This document shows, piece after piece, positions 44,868-53,641 of a DNA stretch of 64,000 nt. Where the stretch lies: positions 62,001 to 126,000 of the forward strand of contig NZ_BAABCY010000076.1 of NCBI RefSeq assembly GCF_039539345.1, written 5' to 3'. Position numbers and translations under genes: made by a program. Source of the stretch: Snuella lapsa. Its GTDB lineage: Bacteria > Bacteroidota > Bacteroidia > Flavobacteriales > Flavobacteriaceae. Below the pieces are notes generated by a model. It worked only from the letters and a program-made list of their open reading frames with translations. It did no database searches and was not told the origin of the DNA. Position 1 is the first letter of the stretch, and each line of letters begins with the position of its first letter.

Positions 44868-44894
44868 GAAAAGCCACCTTTTAAAAGGTGGCTT
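44868..44894 (-). terminator. Intrinsic terminator after fabI
   Basis: A perfect palindrome (AAGCCACCTTTT and its complement) lies 25 bases past the fabI stop, followed on the minus strand by TTTTCT. Confidence 0.85.
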
Positions 44895-44918
44895 CGTTAT
44901 AATAATTTATTAACAGTT

Positions 44919-45737
44919 TTAATCCTTATTCACAAAGGCTTCCATAACGGCATCGCTTACCCCCATATTACTGAACCCTCCGTCGTTATAAAGATTTTGG
45001 AGTGTAACACGCTTTGTTAAATCACTAAATAATGTAACTGTATAGTTTGCACAATCTAATGCCGTTGCATTACCTAATGGCGACATTTTATCTGCATATG
45101 CTATAAAGCCGTCAAAACCTTTAACGCCGCTTCCAGCTGTCGTAGGCGTTGGTGATTGTGAAATAGTATTTACACGAACTTTCTTGTCTCTTCCAAAGAA
45201 ATAACCAAAGCTACGAGCAATACTTTCTAAATACGCTTTATTATCTGCCATATCGTTATAATCGGGAAATACACGTTGCGCAGCCATATAGGATAAAGCC
45301 ACGATACTGCCCCATTCGTTCATGGCATCAGCCTTATAAAGTGTCTGCATTACTTTATGAAAAGACATTGCTGAAACATCTGTTCCTTTTTGTGTCCAAT
45401 CGTAATTCTGATCTGTGTAATGTTTTCCTTTTCTAACATTTATAGACATCCCAATAGAATGCAATACAAAATCTATTTTACCTCCAAGGATTTCCATTGA
45501 TTTCTCTACCAAATTCTGTAAATCGGCCTCAGAAGTAGCATCGGCTGGAATAATTTGAGAGCCAGTTTTCTCTGCTAACTCGTTTATTTGCCCCATACGC
45601 ATCGCTACAGGAGCATTAGTTAAAACAAATTGACCGCCTTCCTCATGAACACGTTCAGCCGTTTTCCAAGCAATAGAGTTAGAATCTAATGCCCCAAAAA
45701 TAATTCCTTTTTTTCCTTTTAATAAATTGTATGACAT
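44919..45737 (-). CDS. fabI: Enoyl-ACP reductase, FabI type
   Basis: 272 residues of the short-chain dehydrogenase fold. The NADH site has GALDSNSIAW and the catalytic pair follows the FabI spacing Y-x6-K (Tyr160 and Lys167 in PDYNDMADNKAYL). VLHSIGMS and ARSFGYFFG match the family. It reduces enoyl-ACP in each cycle of fatty acid elongation. Its promoter carries a four-copy 7-base tandem repeat (45826-45853), which is unusual for an essential gene. Confidence 0.95.
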   Translation of the reverse strand: MSYNLLKGKKGIIFGALDSNSIAWKTAERVHEEGGQFVLTNAPVAMRMGQINELAEKTGSQIIPADATSEADLQNLVEKSMEILGGKIDFVLHSIGMSINVRKGKHYTDQNYDWTQKGTDVSAMSFHKVMQTLYKADAMNEWGSIVALSYMAAQRVFPDYNDMADNKAYLESIARSFGYFFGRDKKVRVNTISQSPTPTTAGSGVKGFDGFIAYADKMSPLGNATALDCANYTVTLFSDLTKRVTLQNLYNDGGFSNMGVSDAVMEAFVNKD

Positions 45738-45816
45738 ACTTTTTAGTTTATATGTTTAATCTCTATATGCAAGTGTGTTCGTTACTTATAAAAACACATT
45801 TACAGTTTTAACGGTT

Positions 45817-45824
45817 CAAAAATA
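45817..45824 (-). promoter_or_regulatory. -7 box (TAnnTTTG) for fabI
   Basis: TATTTTTG on the minus strand, 79 bases before the ATG. It directly follows the heptamer repeat. Confidence 0.6.
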
Positions 45825-45825
45825 C

Positions 45826-45853
45826 TAAACTTTAAACTTTAAACTTTAAACTT
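45826..45853. repeat. Four perfect copies of a 7-base repeat (TAAACTT)
   Basis: The heptamer TAAACTT (AAGTTTA on the fabI strand) is repeated four times without error. It occupies the space just upstream of the fabI -7 box, where the -33 element would be. Slippage would shift spacing by 7 bases per unit. Confidence 0.85.
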
Positions 45854-45862
45854 TGGTAATTT

Positions 45863-47515
45863 TTAATTGAGTAATTCTTTGGCATGTGCTATTGCAGAGG
45901 TCGACATTTCCACACCACCAAGCATTTTAGCTATCTCAACAATACGCTCATCATGATTTAGTTTCACCAGATTGGTTTGAGTGACTTCTTCAACATCTTC
46001 TTTAAAAACTTTATAATGTGTATGCCCCTTGGCTGCAATTTGCGGTAAATGTGTTATCGAAAACACTTGCATTGTTTTACTCATTTGCAACATTATATCT
46101 CCCATTTTATTGGAAATCTCTCCTGAAACTCCGGTATCGATCTCATCGAACATAATAGTTGGCAACTGAACATATTTAGATAAAACCGATTTTATAGCCA
46201 ACATAATCCTGGACAGCTCACCCCCTGAAGCGGCTTTTTTAAGCTCATTAAACTGTCCGCCTTTGTTTGCCGAAAACAGAAAAGATAATTCGTCTTTACC
46301 ATTAGAAAAAAACTGTTTCCCGTGGTCAAGGTTTATTGTAAATTGCGCATTTGGCATACCTAAACTATTTAGAATGGCTTCGAGCTGTGTTTTTAGTTGT
46401 GGTACAACTTCTATACGCTTCTTATTAATGTCTTTTGAAATAGCATTGAGCTTATTAACTTTAATTTCTATTTGTTGCTCTTTCTTATGTATAGCCCCTT
46501 CAATATTTTCTGTAGCTTCTACCTTTTCTTCTAAAGCGTCTTTAACTTCTATTAATTCTGAAACATTGGCAACCAAGTGCTTTTGCATTAAATTATGAAG
46601 CAATTTTAATTTTGCATCTACAACCTCCAATCTGTTAGGATCTGCTTCCACAGTATCTTGCAATATATCTACTTCACGAAATACATCGTCTAACTCTATT
46701 AGGGTGCTATCAACGCGTCTACACAAATCGTTGTATTTAGTAGATAAACTGGCTAATCTTTGTAGGTTGTTCTTTAACGTGGAAAGCGTTGCTAGCACCC
46801 CCACTTGTTCATCATTCAACAAATAATAAGCTTCCGAAAGTCTTTCTTTTATTCCTTCTATATTGCTTAATGTTTCATATTCTTCTTCAAGGCTTTCTTG
46901 CTCGCCTTCCTGTAAATTTGCTTCAACCAATTCATTTAGTAAAAATGAATTATAATCATGTTCTTTTATCGCTTCAGCCTGAAAGTTCAACAGCTCCTGA
47001 AGTTCTTTTTGAAGTTTCTTATATTGCTTTAATTCAATTTTATAGTTTACAATAGTTTCTTCATTATTAGCTAAAGCATCAATAACCTGAAATTGAAAAT
47101 CGTTACTTGTGAGCTCTAAGGTTTGATGCTGCGAATGAATATCTATTAAACGTTCTCCTAACACCTGCAAACCTGCTAAGTTTACTGGCGAATCGTTTAC
47201 AAACGCTCTGGACTTACCCGAAGGTAATATTTCCCTTCTAACAATAGTTATATCTTCATAATCAAAATCTTGAGATTCGAAAAGAGCTTTAAGATTGTAA
47301 TTTGTAATATTAAAAACGGCTTCTATAATACATTTTTGAGATGTATCCTTCAAACTACTCAAATCGGCACGCTTACCAAGAATTAAAGATAGACCGCCCA
47401 ATAGAATAGATTTACCTGCCCCTGTTTCTCCTGTTATAATTGAAAAGCCATTGTTAAAATCAACTTGAAGCTTGTCAATTAGTGCGTAATTTTTGATTGA
47501 AAGTGATGTTAGCAA
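45863..47515 (-). CDS. recN: DNA repair protein RecN
   Basis: 550 residues of the SMC-like family: Walker A GETGAGKS (29-36), a long coiled-coil middle (about 150-370), then SGGELSRIMLAIK and Walker B TIMFDEIDTGVSG. It helps join broken DNA ends and acts with RecA. The start is TTG at 47515, reading MLTSLSIKNYALI as usual for RecN. That TTG is the end of a TAGTTTTG string (47513-47520). It closes the bamD-rpoZ-coaBC-porD run, 64 bases after porD. Confidence 0.95.
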   Translation of the reverse strand: MLTSLSIKNYALIDKLQVDFNNGFSIITGETGAGKSILLGGLSLILGKRADLSSLKDTSQKCIIEAVFNITNYNLKALFESQDFDYEDITIVRREILPSGKSRAFVNDSPVNLAGLQVLGERLIDIHSQHQTLELTSNDFQFQVIDALANNEETIVNYKIELKQYKKLQKELQELLNFQAEAIKEHDYNSFLLNELVEANLQEGEQESLEEEYETLSNIEGIKERLSEAYYLLNDEQVGVLATLSTLKNNLQRLASLSTKYNDLCRRVDSTLIELDDVFREVDILQDTVEADPNRLEVVDAKLKLLHNLMQKHLVANVSELIEVKDALEEKVEATENIEGAIHKKEQQIEIKVNKLNAISKDINKKRIEVVPQLKTQLEAILNSLGMPNAQFTINLDHGKQFFSNGKDELSFLFSANKGGQFNELKKAASGGELSRIMLAIKSVLSKYVQLPTIMFDEIDTGVSGEISNKMGDIMLQMSKTMQVFSITHLPQIAAKGHTHYKVFKEDVEEVTQTNLVKLNHDERIVEIAKMLGGVEMSTSAIAHAKELLN

Positions 47516-47579
47516 AACTATTACAAATGTTTAAATAATGAAATTAAATATAATGAATGTGATTTGATTAAAGAAGGTA

Positions 47580-48467
47580 TTAGAACGTAATATTCCTCCA
47601 TTTACCTGCATGCATGGGAGCCACTTTTTGGAGTACTTCTTTAACACTGGCAATATTAACATTAGGGCCATCGCTGAATATTTGTTCTATTTCATCGGCT
47701 TTTGCATCAAAAAATGTACGGAGCAAAAACGAGTTAGGCCTACGACTGTTCATTGCCTGAAATTTTTTTAGGGTTTCAGCTATTTGCTCTTTTCCCTTTT
47801 TAGCGTTATCTGCCATTACATCCAAACCTTCACGATGGTAAGAATACATCACTTCCCTAAACGTTACAAAAGTTGGGGATAACATATTATCTATTAATGT
47901 AAATCGACTTTGCAGGCCATCTTCTGGCTTCCAGCCTAAGTAGTTATCTTGTTGTGAATAATTGGTAATGGTTTGCGCAATTTTATAATAAGGAGCGCCT
48001 CCATTTTCCGAAAATGTATCAGCATCCAAACCTAATATCATATAAACATGGAAAGCCAAAACAGACACCAAATTTGATTCGTATTGTGTAGGATTAAAAA
48101 TTAAATTCTGAAATTCTAAATAGCGGAAGGCAAAATCTTTATCATTAAAATTGTAAACAGGTGTTGTAAACGAAGATCCAAAAACCGGACGTGAAGACTG
48201 CACCTGAATTGATCCTTGAAAAGCCTCTCCGCTGTAATCTGTAATAGTAATTACCATACTGCAATCAATACGTTCCTGAACTCCAAACGCTCTGTTGGTC
48301 CATTTTGTATTGTTAACAAATTCTGTCAACTGCTTTTCCAAGGTTTTAAAAATAGACTGGTTCTCATTCCCTGTCTGACGTGCGTTAACAACGACATTAC
48401 AGTTAAGCTCTTGAGAATTGACTAAATTACCCAAGCATAATATTACGATTACTAAAATACTACGCAT
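47580..48467 (-). CDS. porD: Type IX secretion protein PorD (DUF4835)
   Basis: 295 residues with a signal peptide (about 1-19, ending NSQE). YNFNDKDFAFRYLEFQNLIF and LIDNMLSPTFVTFREVMYSYHREGLD match the DUF4835 family known as PorD, a periplasmic factor for the type IX secretion system used for gliding and protein export. The ATG at 48467 overlaps the coaBC stop by 8 bases; a TTG at 48479 is a less likely start. The location between coaBC and recN is usual in flavobacteria. Confidence 0.88.
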   Translation of the reverse strand: MRSILVIVILCLGNLVNSQELNCNVVVNARQTGNENQSIFKTLEKQLTEFVNNTKWTNRAFGVQERIDCSMVITITDYSGEAFQGSIQVQSSRPVFGSSFTTPVYNFNDKDFAFRYLEFQNLIFNPTQYESNLVSVLAFHVYMILGLDADTFSENGGAPYYKIAQTITNYSQQDNYLGWKPEDGLQSRFTLIDNMLSPTFVTFREVMYSYHREGLDVMADNAKKGKEQIAETLKKFQAMNSRRPNSFLLRTFFDAKADEIEQIFSDGPNVNIASVKEVLQKVAPMHAGKWRNITF

Positions 48468-49668
48468 TAATCTGTTCAATAATTTTATTTATTAAATCCT
48501 TGGCCACATCTCTTTTAGACTTTAATTCGTGATTAGTTATAACATCATCACTATCAATAAAAGTCACCTTATTAGTATCCTTCTTAAATCCTGCTCCTTT
48601 ATCATTTAACGAATTTAAAACAATTAAATTTAAATTCTTCCTTTTTAATTTCTCTTTTGCATTCTCCAGTTCATTATTTGTCTCTAATGCAAAGCCAACT
48701 AAAAATTGTTTCTTTTTAATGGCTCCCAGTGAAGCTAAAATGTCATTTGTTTTTTCTAGCTCTATAGTTAACGTACTTTCCTGCTTTTTTATTTTCTGGG
48801 AAGCAATTTCTTTAGGTCTATAATCTGCAACAGCAGCAGAACATATTGCAATATCTGCTGTTCCGAAATATTGATGAACTGCTTCGTACATCTCTTGAGC
48901 ACTTACAACTGGAATTACATTAATTAGGTTATGTGCTACCGTTTGGTGCGTTGGTCCCGAAATCAAAACAACCTCAGCACCATTGTTGGCTGCTGCCTTG
49001 GCTATTTCGAAACCCATTTTACCACTGGAATGGTTTCCAATAAAACGTACGGGATCTATAGCTTCGTAAGTTGGGCCAGCTGTAATTAGTACTTTTTTAC
49101 CTTTAAGTGGTAAAGTGCTTAAAATATCTGTTTCTATAAAATTAACAATAGCTTCTGGTTCTGCCATTCTGCCCTCACCTACTAAGCCACTGGCCAATTC
49201 GCCACTGGTTGCAGGAATCATGGTATTGCCATAACTTTTTAAAACCTCAAAAGATTTATGGGTACTCCCGTGCTTGTACATATCTAAATCCATAGCTGGC
49301 GCAAAATACACAGGACATTTGGCGGATAAATAAGTGGCCAATAATAAATTGTCACATACCCCATTTGCCATTTTTGATAAAGTGTTAGCTGTTGCTGGAG
49401 CAATAATAAAAAGATCTGCCCACAAACCTAAATCTACGTGATTGACCCAAACGACATTATCATCTTCGTTTGTAAAAGAGGAATAAACCGGATGTTTTGA
49501 AAGGGTTGATAAGGTTAAAGGTGTAATAAATTCTTTAGCAGAGGGTGTCATGATTACTCTTACCTGAGCACCCGCTTTTATAAATAATCTTACTAGGGAA
49601 GCCGTTTTATAAGCGGCAATACCAGCACTAATGCCTAATAGTATGTTCTTGCCGCTTAGTATAGACAT
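48460..49668 (-). CDS. coaBC: Phosphopantothenoylcysteine synthetase/decarboxylase
   Basis: 402 residues. The N-terminal flavin decarboxylase (CoaC, about 1-185) has GISAGIAAYK, SVCDNLLLATYLSA-like text (GVCDNLLLATYLS) and APAMDLDMYKH. The C-terminal synthetase (CoaB) has ITAGPTYEAIDPVRFIGN and SSGKMGFEIA. It makes 4'-phosphopantetheine from phosphopantothenate and cysteine in two steps of the CoA pathway. It is ten bases after rpoZ and overlaps porD. Confidence 0.95.
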   Translation of the reverse strand: MSILSGKNILLGISAGIAAYKTASLVRLFIKAGAQVRVIMTPSAKEFITPLTLSTLSKHPVYSSFTNEDDNVVWVNHVDLGLWADLFIIAPATANTLSKMANGVCDNLLLATYLSAKCPVYFAPAMDLDMYKHGSTHKSFEVLKSYGNTMIPATSGELASGLVGEGRMAEPEAIVNFIETDILSTLPLKGKKVLITAGPTYEAIDPVRFIGNHSSGKMGFEIAKAAANNGAEVVLISGPTHQTVAHNLINVIPVVSAQEMYEAVHQYFGTADIAICSAAVADYRPKEIASQKIKKQESTLTIELEKTNDILASLGAIKKKQFLVGFALETNNELENAKEKLKRKNLNLIVLNSLNDKGAGFKKDTNKVTFIDSDDVITNHELKSKRDVAKDLINKIIEQINA

Positions 49669-49678
49669 TTTAACTTTT

Positions 49679-50005
49679 TTACTGAGCGTCTTCCTCAGTA
49701 TTTCTAAAATATACTTTATCCGTTAACCATTCTTGTACAGCTAACGCATGAGGTTTAGGCAATTTTTCATAAAACTTAGAAACCTCTATTTGCTCTTTAT
49801 TTTCAAAGATCTCTTCAAGACTATCGTTGTAAGTAGCAAATTCTTCTAACTTATCAATAAGTTCTTTCTTGATCTCTGTATTAATTTGCTCTGCACGTCT
49901 TGAAATAATTGAAATAGCCTCATAAATGTTTTCTGTTGGCTCATCAATTTGATTTCTATCATACGTTATGGTATTAACCGGCGCATTGGTCTTTTTTAAA
50001 TCCAT
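49679..50005 (-). CDS. rpoZ: RNA polymerase omega-like subunit
   Basis: 108 residues. The region NIYEAISIISRRAEQINTEI matches the conserved omega core (residues about 27-46), and the rest is the Bacteroidota-specific extension ending KVYFRNTEEDAQ. Omega assists assembly of the beta-prime subunit of RNA polymerase. It lies between bamD and coaBC, its usual place in this group, with gaps of 13 and 10 bases. It is longer than the E. coli protein by the C-terminal extension. Confidence 0.85.
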   Translation of the reverse strand: MDLKKTNAPVNTITYDRNQIDEPTENIYEAISIISRRAEQINTEIKKELIDKLEEFATYNDSLEEIFENKEQIEVSKFYEKLPKPHALAVQEWLTDKVYFRNTEEDAQ

Positions 50006-50018
50006 TATAATAAATTAT

Positions 50019-50819
50019 TTAACTTTTAGTGCTATAACTCTTTAACGCATCGTCTATTTCGTTAGCCATTGCATTTACGTCTTCTAAATATTTAGAATCT
50101 GAATAGGCTTTTTTAAATGCATTATAATATTCTTTCGCTTTTTCCAAACGTACCCGCTTTTTATATTCTATACTGTTTATAGCTAGCTTATAAGCAGAAT
50201 CTAACCTAAAAAATAGGGCATCTTCACGTAAAGTAGAGCCTGGAAATTCGAATACAAAATTATCAAATGATTTTATAGAAGCCTGATAATCTGAAATATG
50301 ATTGTATTGCTTAGCGATACTATAGGCTTTCTTTTCAAGTTTAAAGTCTAATTCCCTAACCAATTTGTTAGCTTCACTTGCATACTCTGATTCGGGAAAT
50401 AAGTTTATGAATAGTTGCAGCTTTCCGATCGCTTCTTTAGTTGACTTTTGGTCTTTGGTATAAGCTGGCGACAACATGTAGTAACTCTTGGCACTAAAAA
50501 AAGAGGCCTCCTCAAGCTTTTCACTTTTTGGGTAACTGGAAACAAAACGTTCAAACTGATATGCTGCTGTATAATAATCCTTCATTTGGTAAAAAGAATT
50601 AGAATACAAGTACATTAATTTTTCGGCTTGTGGCTTCCCTCTATAATTAGGTACTATTTGAGCAAACAATCTGTTGGCCTTAGCAAATTTACCTTGGTTA
50701 TAAAGATCTTCTCCCATTTTAAACTTTGGAGCAATATCTTCGGCCTTTAGTACTTTTTGATACTCACTACAAGCGCTTAAAATAGCACAGGCTAATAATA
50801 CGTAGAAAAACTTCTTCAT
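50019..50819 (-). CDS. bamD: Outer membrane assembly lipoprotein BamD
   Basis: 266 residues with a lipoprotein signal (LSAC lipobox, Cys17) and a run of TPR-like helical repeats (LYNQGKFAKANRLFAQI, YYTAAYQFERFVSSYP). This matches BamD/ComL, the lipoprotein scaffold of the BAM complex that inserts beta-barrel proteins in the outer membrane. It heads the operon with rpoZ, coaBC, porD and recN and has its own -7 box. Confidence 0.9.
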   Translation of the reverse strand: MKKFFYVLLACAILSACSEYQKVLKAEDIAPKFKMGEDLYNQGKFAKANRLFAQIVPNYRGKPQAEKLMYLYSNSFYQMKDYYTAAYQFERFVSSYPKSEKLEEASFFSAKSYYMLSPAYTKDQKSTKEAIGKLQLFINLFPESEYASEANKLVRELDFKLEKKAYSIAKQYNHISDYQASIKSFDNFVFEFPGSTLREDALFFRLDSAYKLAINSIEYKKRVRLEKAKEYYNAFKKAYSDSKYLEDVNAMANEIDDALKSYSTKS

Positions 50820-50836
50820 AGGTTTTAAACAGGATG

Positions 50837-50844
50837 CAAAATTA
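50837..50844 (-). promoter_or_regulatory. -7 box (TAnnTTTG) for the bamD operon
   Basis: TAATTTTG followed by C on the minus strand, 17 bases before the bamD ATG. Confidence 0.6.
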
Positions 50845-50937
50845 AGTTATTATTATGGATTTTAAAAATATTATTTTAATGCTAAGGTAATTGCTAAAAC
50901 ATAGCATCCATAAGGTTTAAGTAATATTTAACACTCC

Positions 50938-51816
50938 TTAAAACTGTTTTACAAAAGCTTTGATCTTTTCTTTTAATTCACCAGAAGCTTGGACAAGAGG
51001 TAAACGAACGGCACTATTACACTTATTTAAAGCTTCAAAAACGGCTTTAATTCCTGAAGGGTTATTTTCTTCAAAAATATAGCCAATTACATCCATTAGT
51101 CTAAAATGTAGCTTGTACGCTTCTTTCGCATTGCCTTGCAGCCCTAAACGGATCATCTCTGAAAATTCTTTAGGGAAAGCTTGACCAATTACTGAGATTA
51201 CACCTGCACCACCTGCTAAAACAACACCAAGAGCTAAATCATCATCTCCAGAAATGATTAAAAAATCATCTGGTTTATGTTTTAGTAACTGCAAATATTG
51301 GGCTACATTATTTCCTGCTTCCTTAATTGCAATAACATTTTCAAAATCGTTTGCCAGGCGTAAAGTTGTTGAAGGCTCCATGTTTTTAGCTGTACGTCCT
51401 GGAACATTATACAAAATTACAGGTACTGGGGACGTTTCCGAAACAGCTTTAAAATGCTGATAAAACCCTTCTTGTGTTGGCTTACTATAATATGGTGCTA
51501 CTGATAAAATAGCGTCTATTTTACTTAAATCGGTAGTTTTAATTTCTTCGACAACTTGAGCTGTATTATTTCCTCCTATACCCAAAACCATTGGCACACG
51601 GCTATTGTTTGCCTTAGAAATTGTTTCAACAATATCTTTTTTCTCCTGTTTTGTTACGGTTACACTTTCTCCTGTTGTACCCAAAATTACAAGGTAATCA
51701 GTTCCATTATCAATATTATAATTAACGATATTCGCCAATGCTTCATGATCTATACTTAAGTCTGATTTAAAAGGTGTTACCAAAGCGACTCCAGTTCCTA
51801 GAAACTTACTATTCAT
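50938..51816 (-). CDS. dapA: 4-hydroxy-tetrahydrodipicolinate synthase
   Basis: 292 residues, a TIM-barrel aldolase. Lys165 in VIAIKEAGNN forms the Schiff base, Tyr136 is in ILYNVPGRT and the Thr pair is in LGTTGES. It condenses pyruvate with aspartate semialdehyde in lysine and meso-diaminopimelate synthesis. It overlaps the DUF6913 gene by 8 bases. Confidence 0.96.
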   Translation of the reverse strand: MNSKFLGTGVALVTPFKSDLSIDHEALANIVNYNIDNGTDYLVILGTTGESVTVTKQEKKDIVETISKANNSRVPMVLGIGGNNTAQVVEEIKTTDLSKIDAILSVAPYYSKPTQEGFYQHFKAVSETSPVPVILYNVPGRTAKNMEPSTTLRLANDFENVIAIKEAGNNVAQYLQLLKHKPDDFLIISGDDDLALGVVLAGGAGVISVIGQAFPKEFSEMIRLGLQGNAKEAYKLHFRLMDVIGYIFEENNPSGIKAVFEALNKCNSAVRLPLVQASGELKEKIKAFVKQF

Positions 51817-52336
51817 TTTTAATCTTATTTAATATAGTTAGGTATTTATAGAGTTCTTCTTTAAATACGTTAAATTCTTTAATATCTGTTTTTATAATCA
51901 AATCGTTTAAGCGCTTATCTGTTTGTAAAATGCCGACTTTAAATCGGGATTTAGACAATGCTGTTAGCAATTTTAATTCTAATAGTTCTTCGGTGTAATA
52001 GCTTATCAAAACATCAAACTCGATATCTAAGAAAGATTTTAGTTCTACATTCTTTACAGTCCCATTCCACCCAAAATCACTAGGGTTAAAACAAAGATCC
52101 CAAGCATTTGCTTTTTCTTTTCCATTGGAGGAAAACGCAATAACCTTTAACTTGTTAGGTCTAACTTTTAAATAAGCTGCCAAGCCCCTAAACAACTCGA
52201 TATCATCTATTTCATTTAAATTTAAGATAACGCCCAACTTATTTACTTTAGCATCATCTACATTAACAAAGCGTTCTGATATGAGTTTATTTAAGTGTCT
52301 TTTATTGGATCTTTTTTTAAGCCCTTTAAAAATCAT
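51809..52336 (-). CDS. DUF6913 family protein
   Basis: 175 residues, soluble in appearance. KRSNKRHLNKLISER near the start, then LGVILNLNEIDD and DLCFNPSDFGWNG match the DUF6913 proteins of flavobacteria that precede dapA. There is no known function. The gene overlaps dapA by 8 bases and shares its promoter, so a link to cell-wall or lysine synthesis is possible but not shown. Confidence 0.78.
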   Translation of the reverse strand: MIFKGLKKRSNKRHLNKLISERFVNVDDAKVNKLGVILNLNEIDDIELFRGLAAYLKVRPNKLKVIAFSSNGKEKANAWDLCFNPSDFGWNGTVKNVELKSFLDIEFDVLISYYTEELLELKLLTALSKSRFKVGILQTDKRLNDLIIKTDIKEFNVFKEELYKYLTILNKIKNE

Positions 52337-52355
52337 ATTGCTTTTAAACTTTGCG

Positions 52356-52363
52356 CAAAGGTA
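52356..52363 (-). promoter_or_regulatory. -7 box (TAnnTTTG) for the DUF6913-dapA operon
   Basis: TACCTTTG followed by C on the minus strand, 19 bases before the ATG. A second box, TACTTTTG, lies 1 base upstream (52365-52372) and could be an alternative. Confidence 0.65.
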
Positions 52364-52372
52364 ACAAAAGTA

Positions 52373-52589
52373 CGTTCAAAATATATGCATAATGCACAGG
52401 CTTCACATATTTATTCATTTTGTTATATTTTGTTATTTCTTTTGGATATGCAACAAAACATTATTCTTCTTGATCCCTTATAAAACTGAATAAAAAGAGG
52501 CCTATAGCCATGTATAGCTTAAAAAAGATACGTTTAAAGTACTTTCGGCACTAAATTTCCAAGGATATTGTAACAAGACTTTCATTGGT
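52373..52589. other. Intergenic stretch between the DUF6913 gene and a membrane protein gene
   Basis: The whole gap is about 380 bases. Beyond the promoter boxes and the terminator at 52590-52620, I see AT-rich sequence without a gene. A 62-codon open frame (52585-52773) crosses the end of the next gene and is not credible. Confidence 0.6.
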
Positions 52590-52620
52590 TAAAAAGCCCA
52601 ATAAACAGCACCTATTGGGG
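52590..52620 (-). terminator. Intrinsic terminator downstream of the first YhhN-like gene
   Basis: CCCAATA and TATTGGG form a stem around a 9-base loop, with CTTTTT after it on the minus strand. It lies about 100 bases after the stop of the gene at 52718. Confidence 0.65.
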
Positions 52621-52717
52621 TTGCCCCACAAAAGAGCAAGTATTGTAATTATGAACAAAATAAAAAACCAAGAAGTAAAAAATATATTAAAGGCAACTCA
52701 TGCCTGTGCTTTTTATA

Positions 52718-53458
52718 TTAAGCAAAAACACTCTCGGATCGAGCCATTCTATCACGACGTCTTTCTTGCTTAACTTTTTTGTTCTGTTGAATCATAAAAG
52801 ATATAATTAAATAGATTCCAAATGCAAATAGCACTTTACCTAATAACACAAATGCCCAATTATACACATAATAAAAGTTTATGTACTCCAATACGGTTGA
52901 GAAAGCAAAGCTCATCCCAGCCATTAAAAAAGTAATGGTTTGCTTTGTTTCAGTATGCAAATACACTCCAAAAGCAACAAATACCAAAACTATTAAAGAC
53001 ATACTCTTTATTGCAAATAAGGTAACATCGACCAAATCAACCATTACAGCTTTTAAAACGCCATATAGAACATATACAAAATAGGTGTTTATTAAAAACA
53101 CAACCAAAAGATAAGCTCTTATAATTTTATCCAATTTGTATAGTTTAAATTTAGGTATTGTTATTCCTACCAAACACAAATAACCTACTAAACCAAAGAT
53201 TCTTTCGTAAACCTCATCCATACCAACAATGGAAAATAGCGCTCCTAAAAAAGAAAACGAAAAAAAAGCAATAAGCAGGGCACAAACCCGATTTTGCCTG
53301 ATTAGAAAGAACAATAAAATAGTACTAAGAAATGTTAATTTTATTAATTGTAAAACAAAAGCATTACCAAAAACAATTCCGATAACGCTTGCTACAATTA
53401 CTAATAATAGAACACTAAAAAAAATACGATACAGGGGTGGGGCATACATGGTTTTCAT
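52718..53458 (-). CDS. Polytopic membrane protein, YhhN-like (paralog 1)
   Basis: 246 residues with seven or eight hydrophobic helices and a strongly basic C-terminal tail (KKVKQERRRDRMARSE). The helix pattern resembles the YhhN/lysoplasmalogenase-like fold, but no catalytic residues are recognised, so I leave the function open. It looks like a diverged copy of the protein encoded at 54020-54721: both have a YFVYVL/YLIYVL helix and a long helix ending in a short loop before a YIN/YLY segment. The promoter regions are also alike (see findings). Confidence 0.7.
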   Translation of the reverse strand: MKTMYAPPLYRIFFSVLLLVIVASVIGIVFGNAFVLQLIKLTFLSTILLFFLIRQNRVCALLIAFFSFSFLGALFSIVGMDEVYERIFGLVGYLCLVGITIPKFKLYKLDKIIRAYLLVVFLINTYFVYVLYGVLKAVMVDLVDVTLFAIKSMSLIVLVFVAFGVYLHTETKQTITFLMAGMSFAFSTVLEYINFYYVYNWAFVLLGKVLFAFGIYLIISFMIQQNKKVKQERRRDRMARSESVFA

Positions 53459-53483
53459 GATAAATATAAATAAACATGTTACT

Positions 53484-53491
53484 CAAATATA
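53484..53491 (-). promoter_or_regulatory. -7 box (TAnnTTTG) for paralog 1
   Basis: TATATTTG on the minus strand, 25 bases before the ATG. Confidence 0.6.
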
Positions 53492-53510
53492 GCAAAAAAA
53501 ATCAAACACA

Positions 53511-53539
53511 CCGACAAAACACATATTTAACCGATAAAA
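53511..53539 (-). promoter_or_regulatory. Shared upstream element, copy A
   Basis: 29 bases ending in ATCGGTT-like sequence when read on the minus strand (ACCGATAAAA on plus). It is nearly identical to 54771-54800 and lies 19 bases before the -7 box of paralog 1. It may bind one regulator of both genes. Confidence 0.6.
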
Positions 53540-53641
53540 TACTAAGATTATTCCTATTCATGATTTAATATTTCACACTTTGATAAGTTGTGCACTTAAT
53601 TACGTCTAAACTTTAAATTTACGATCAATAAATTTTACGAT

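Noticed and set aside
52585..52773. Plus-strand open frame of 62 codons between DUF6913 and the first membrane gene
   Set aside because: It runs through a terminator-like hairpin and into the end of the opposite-strand gene, and the translation has no recognisable pattern.
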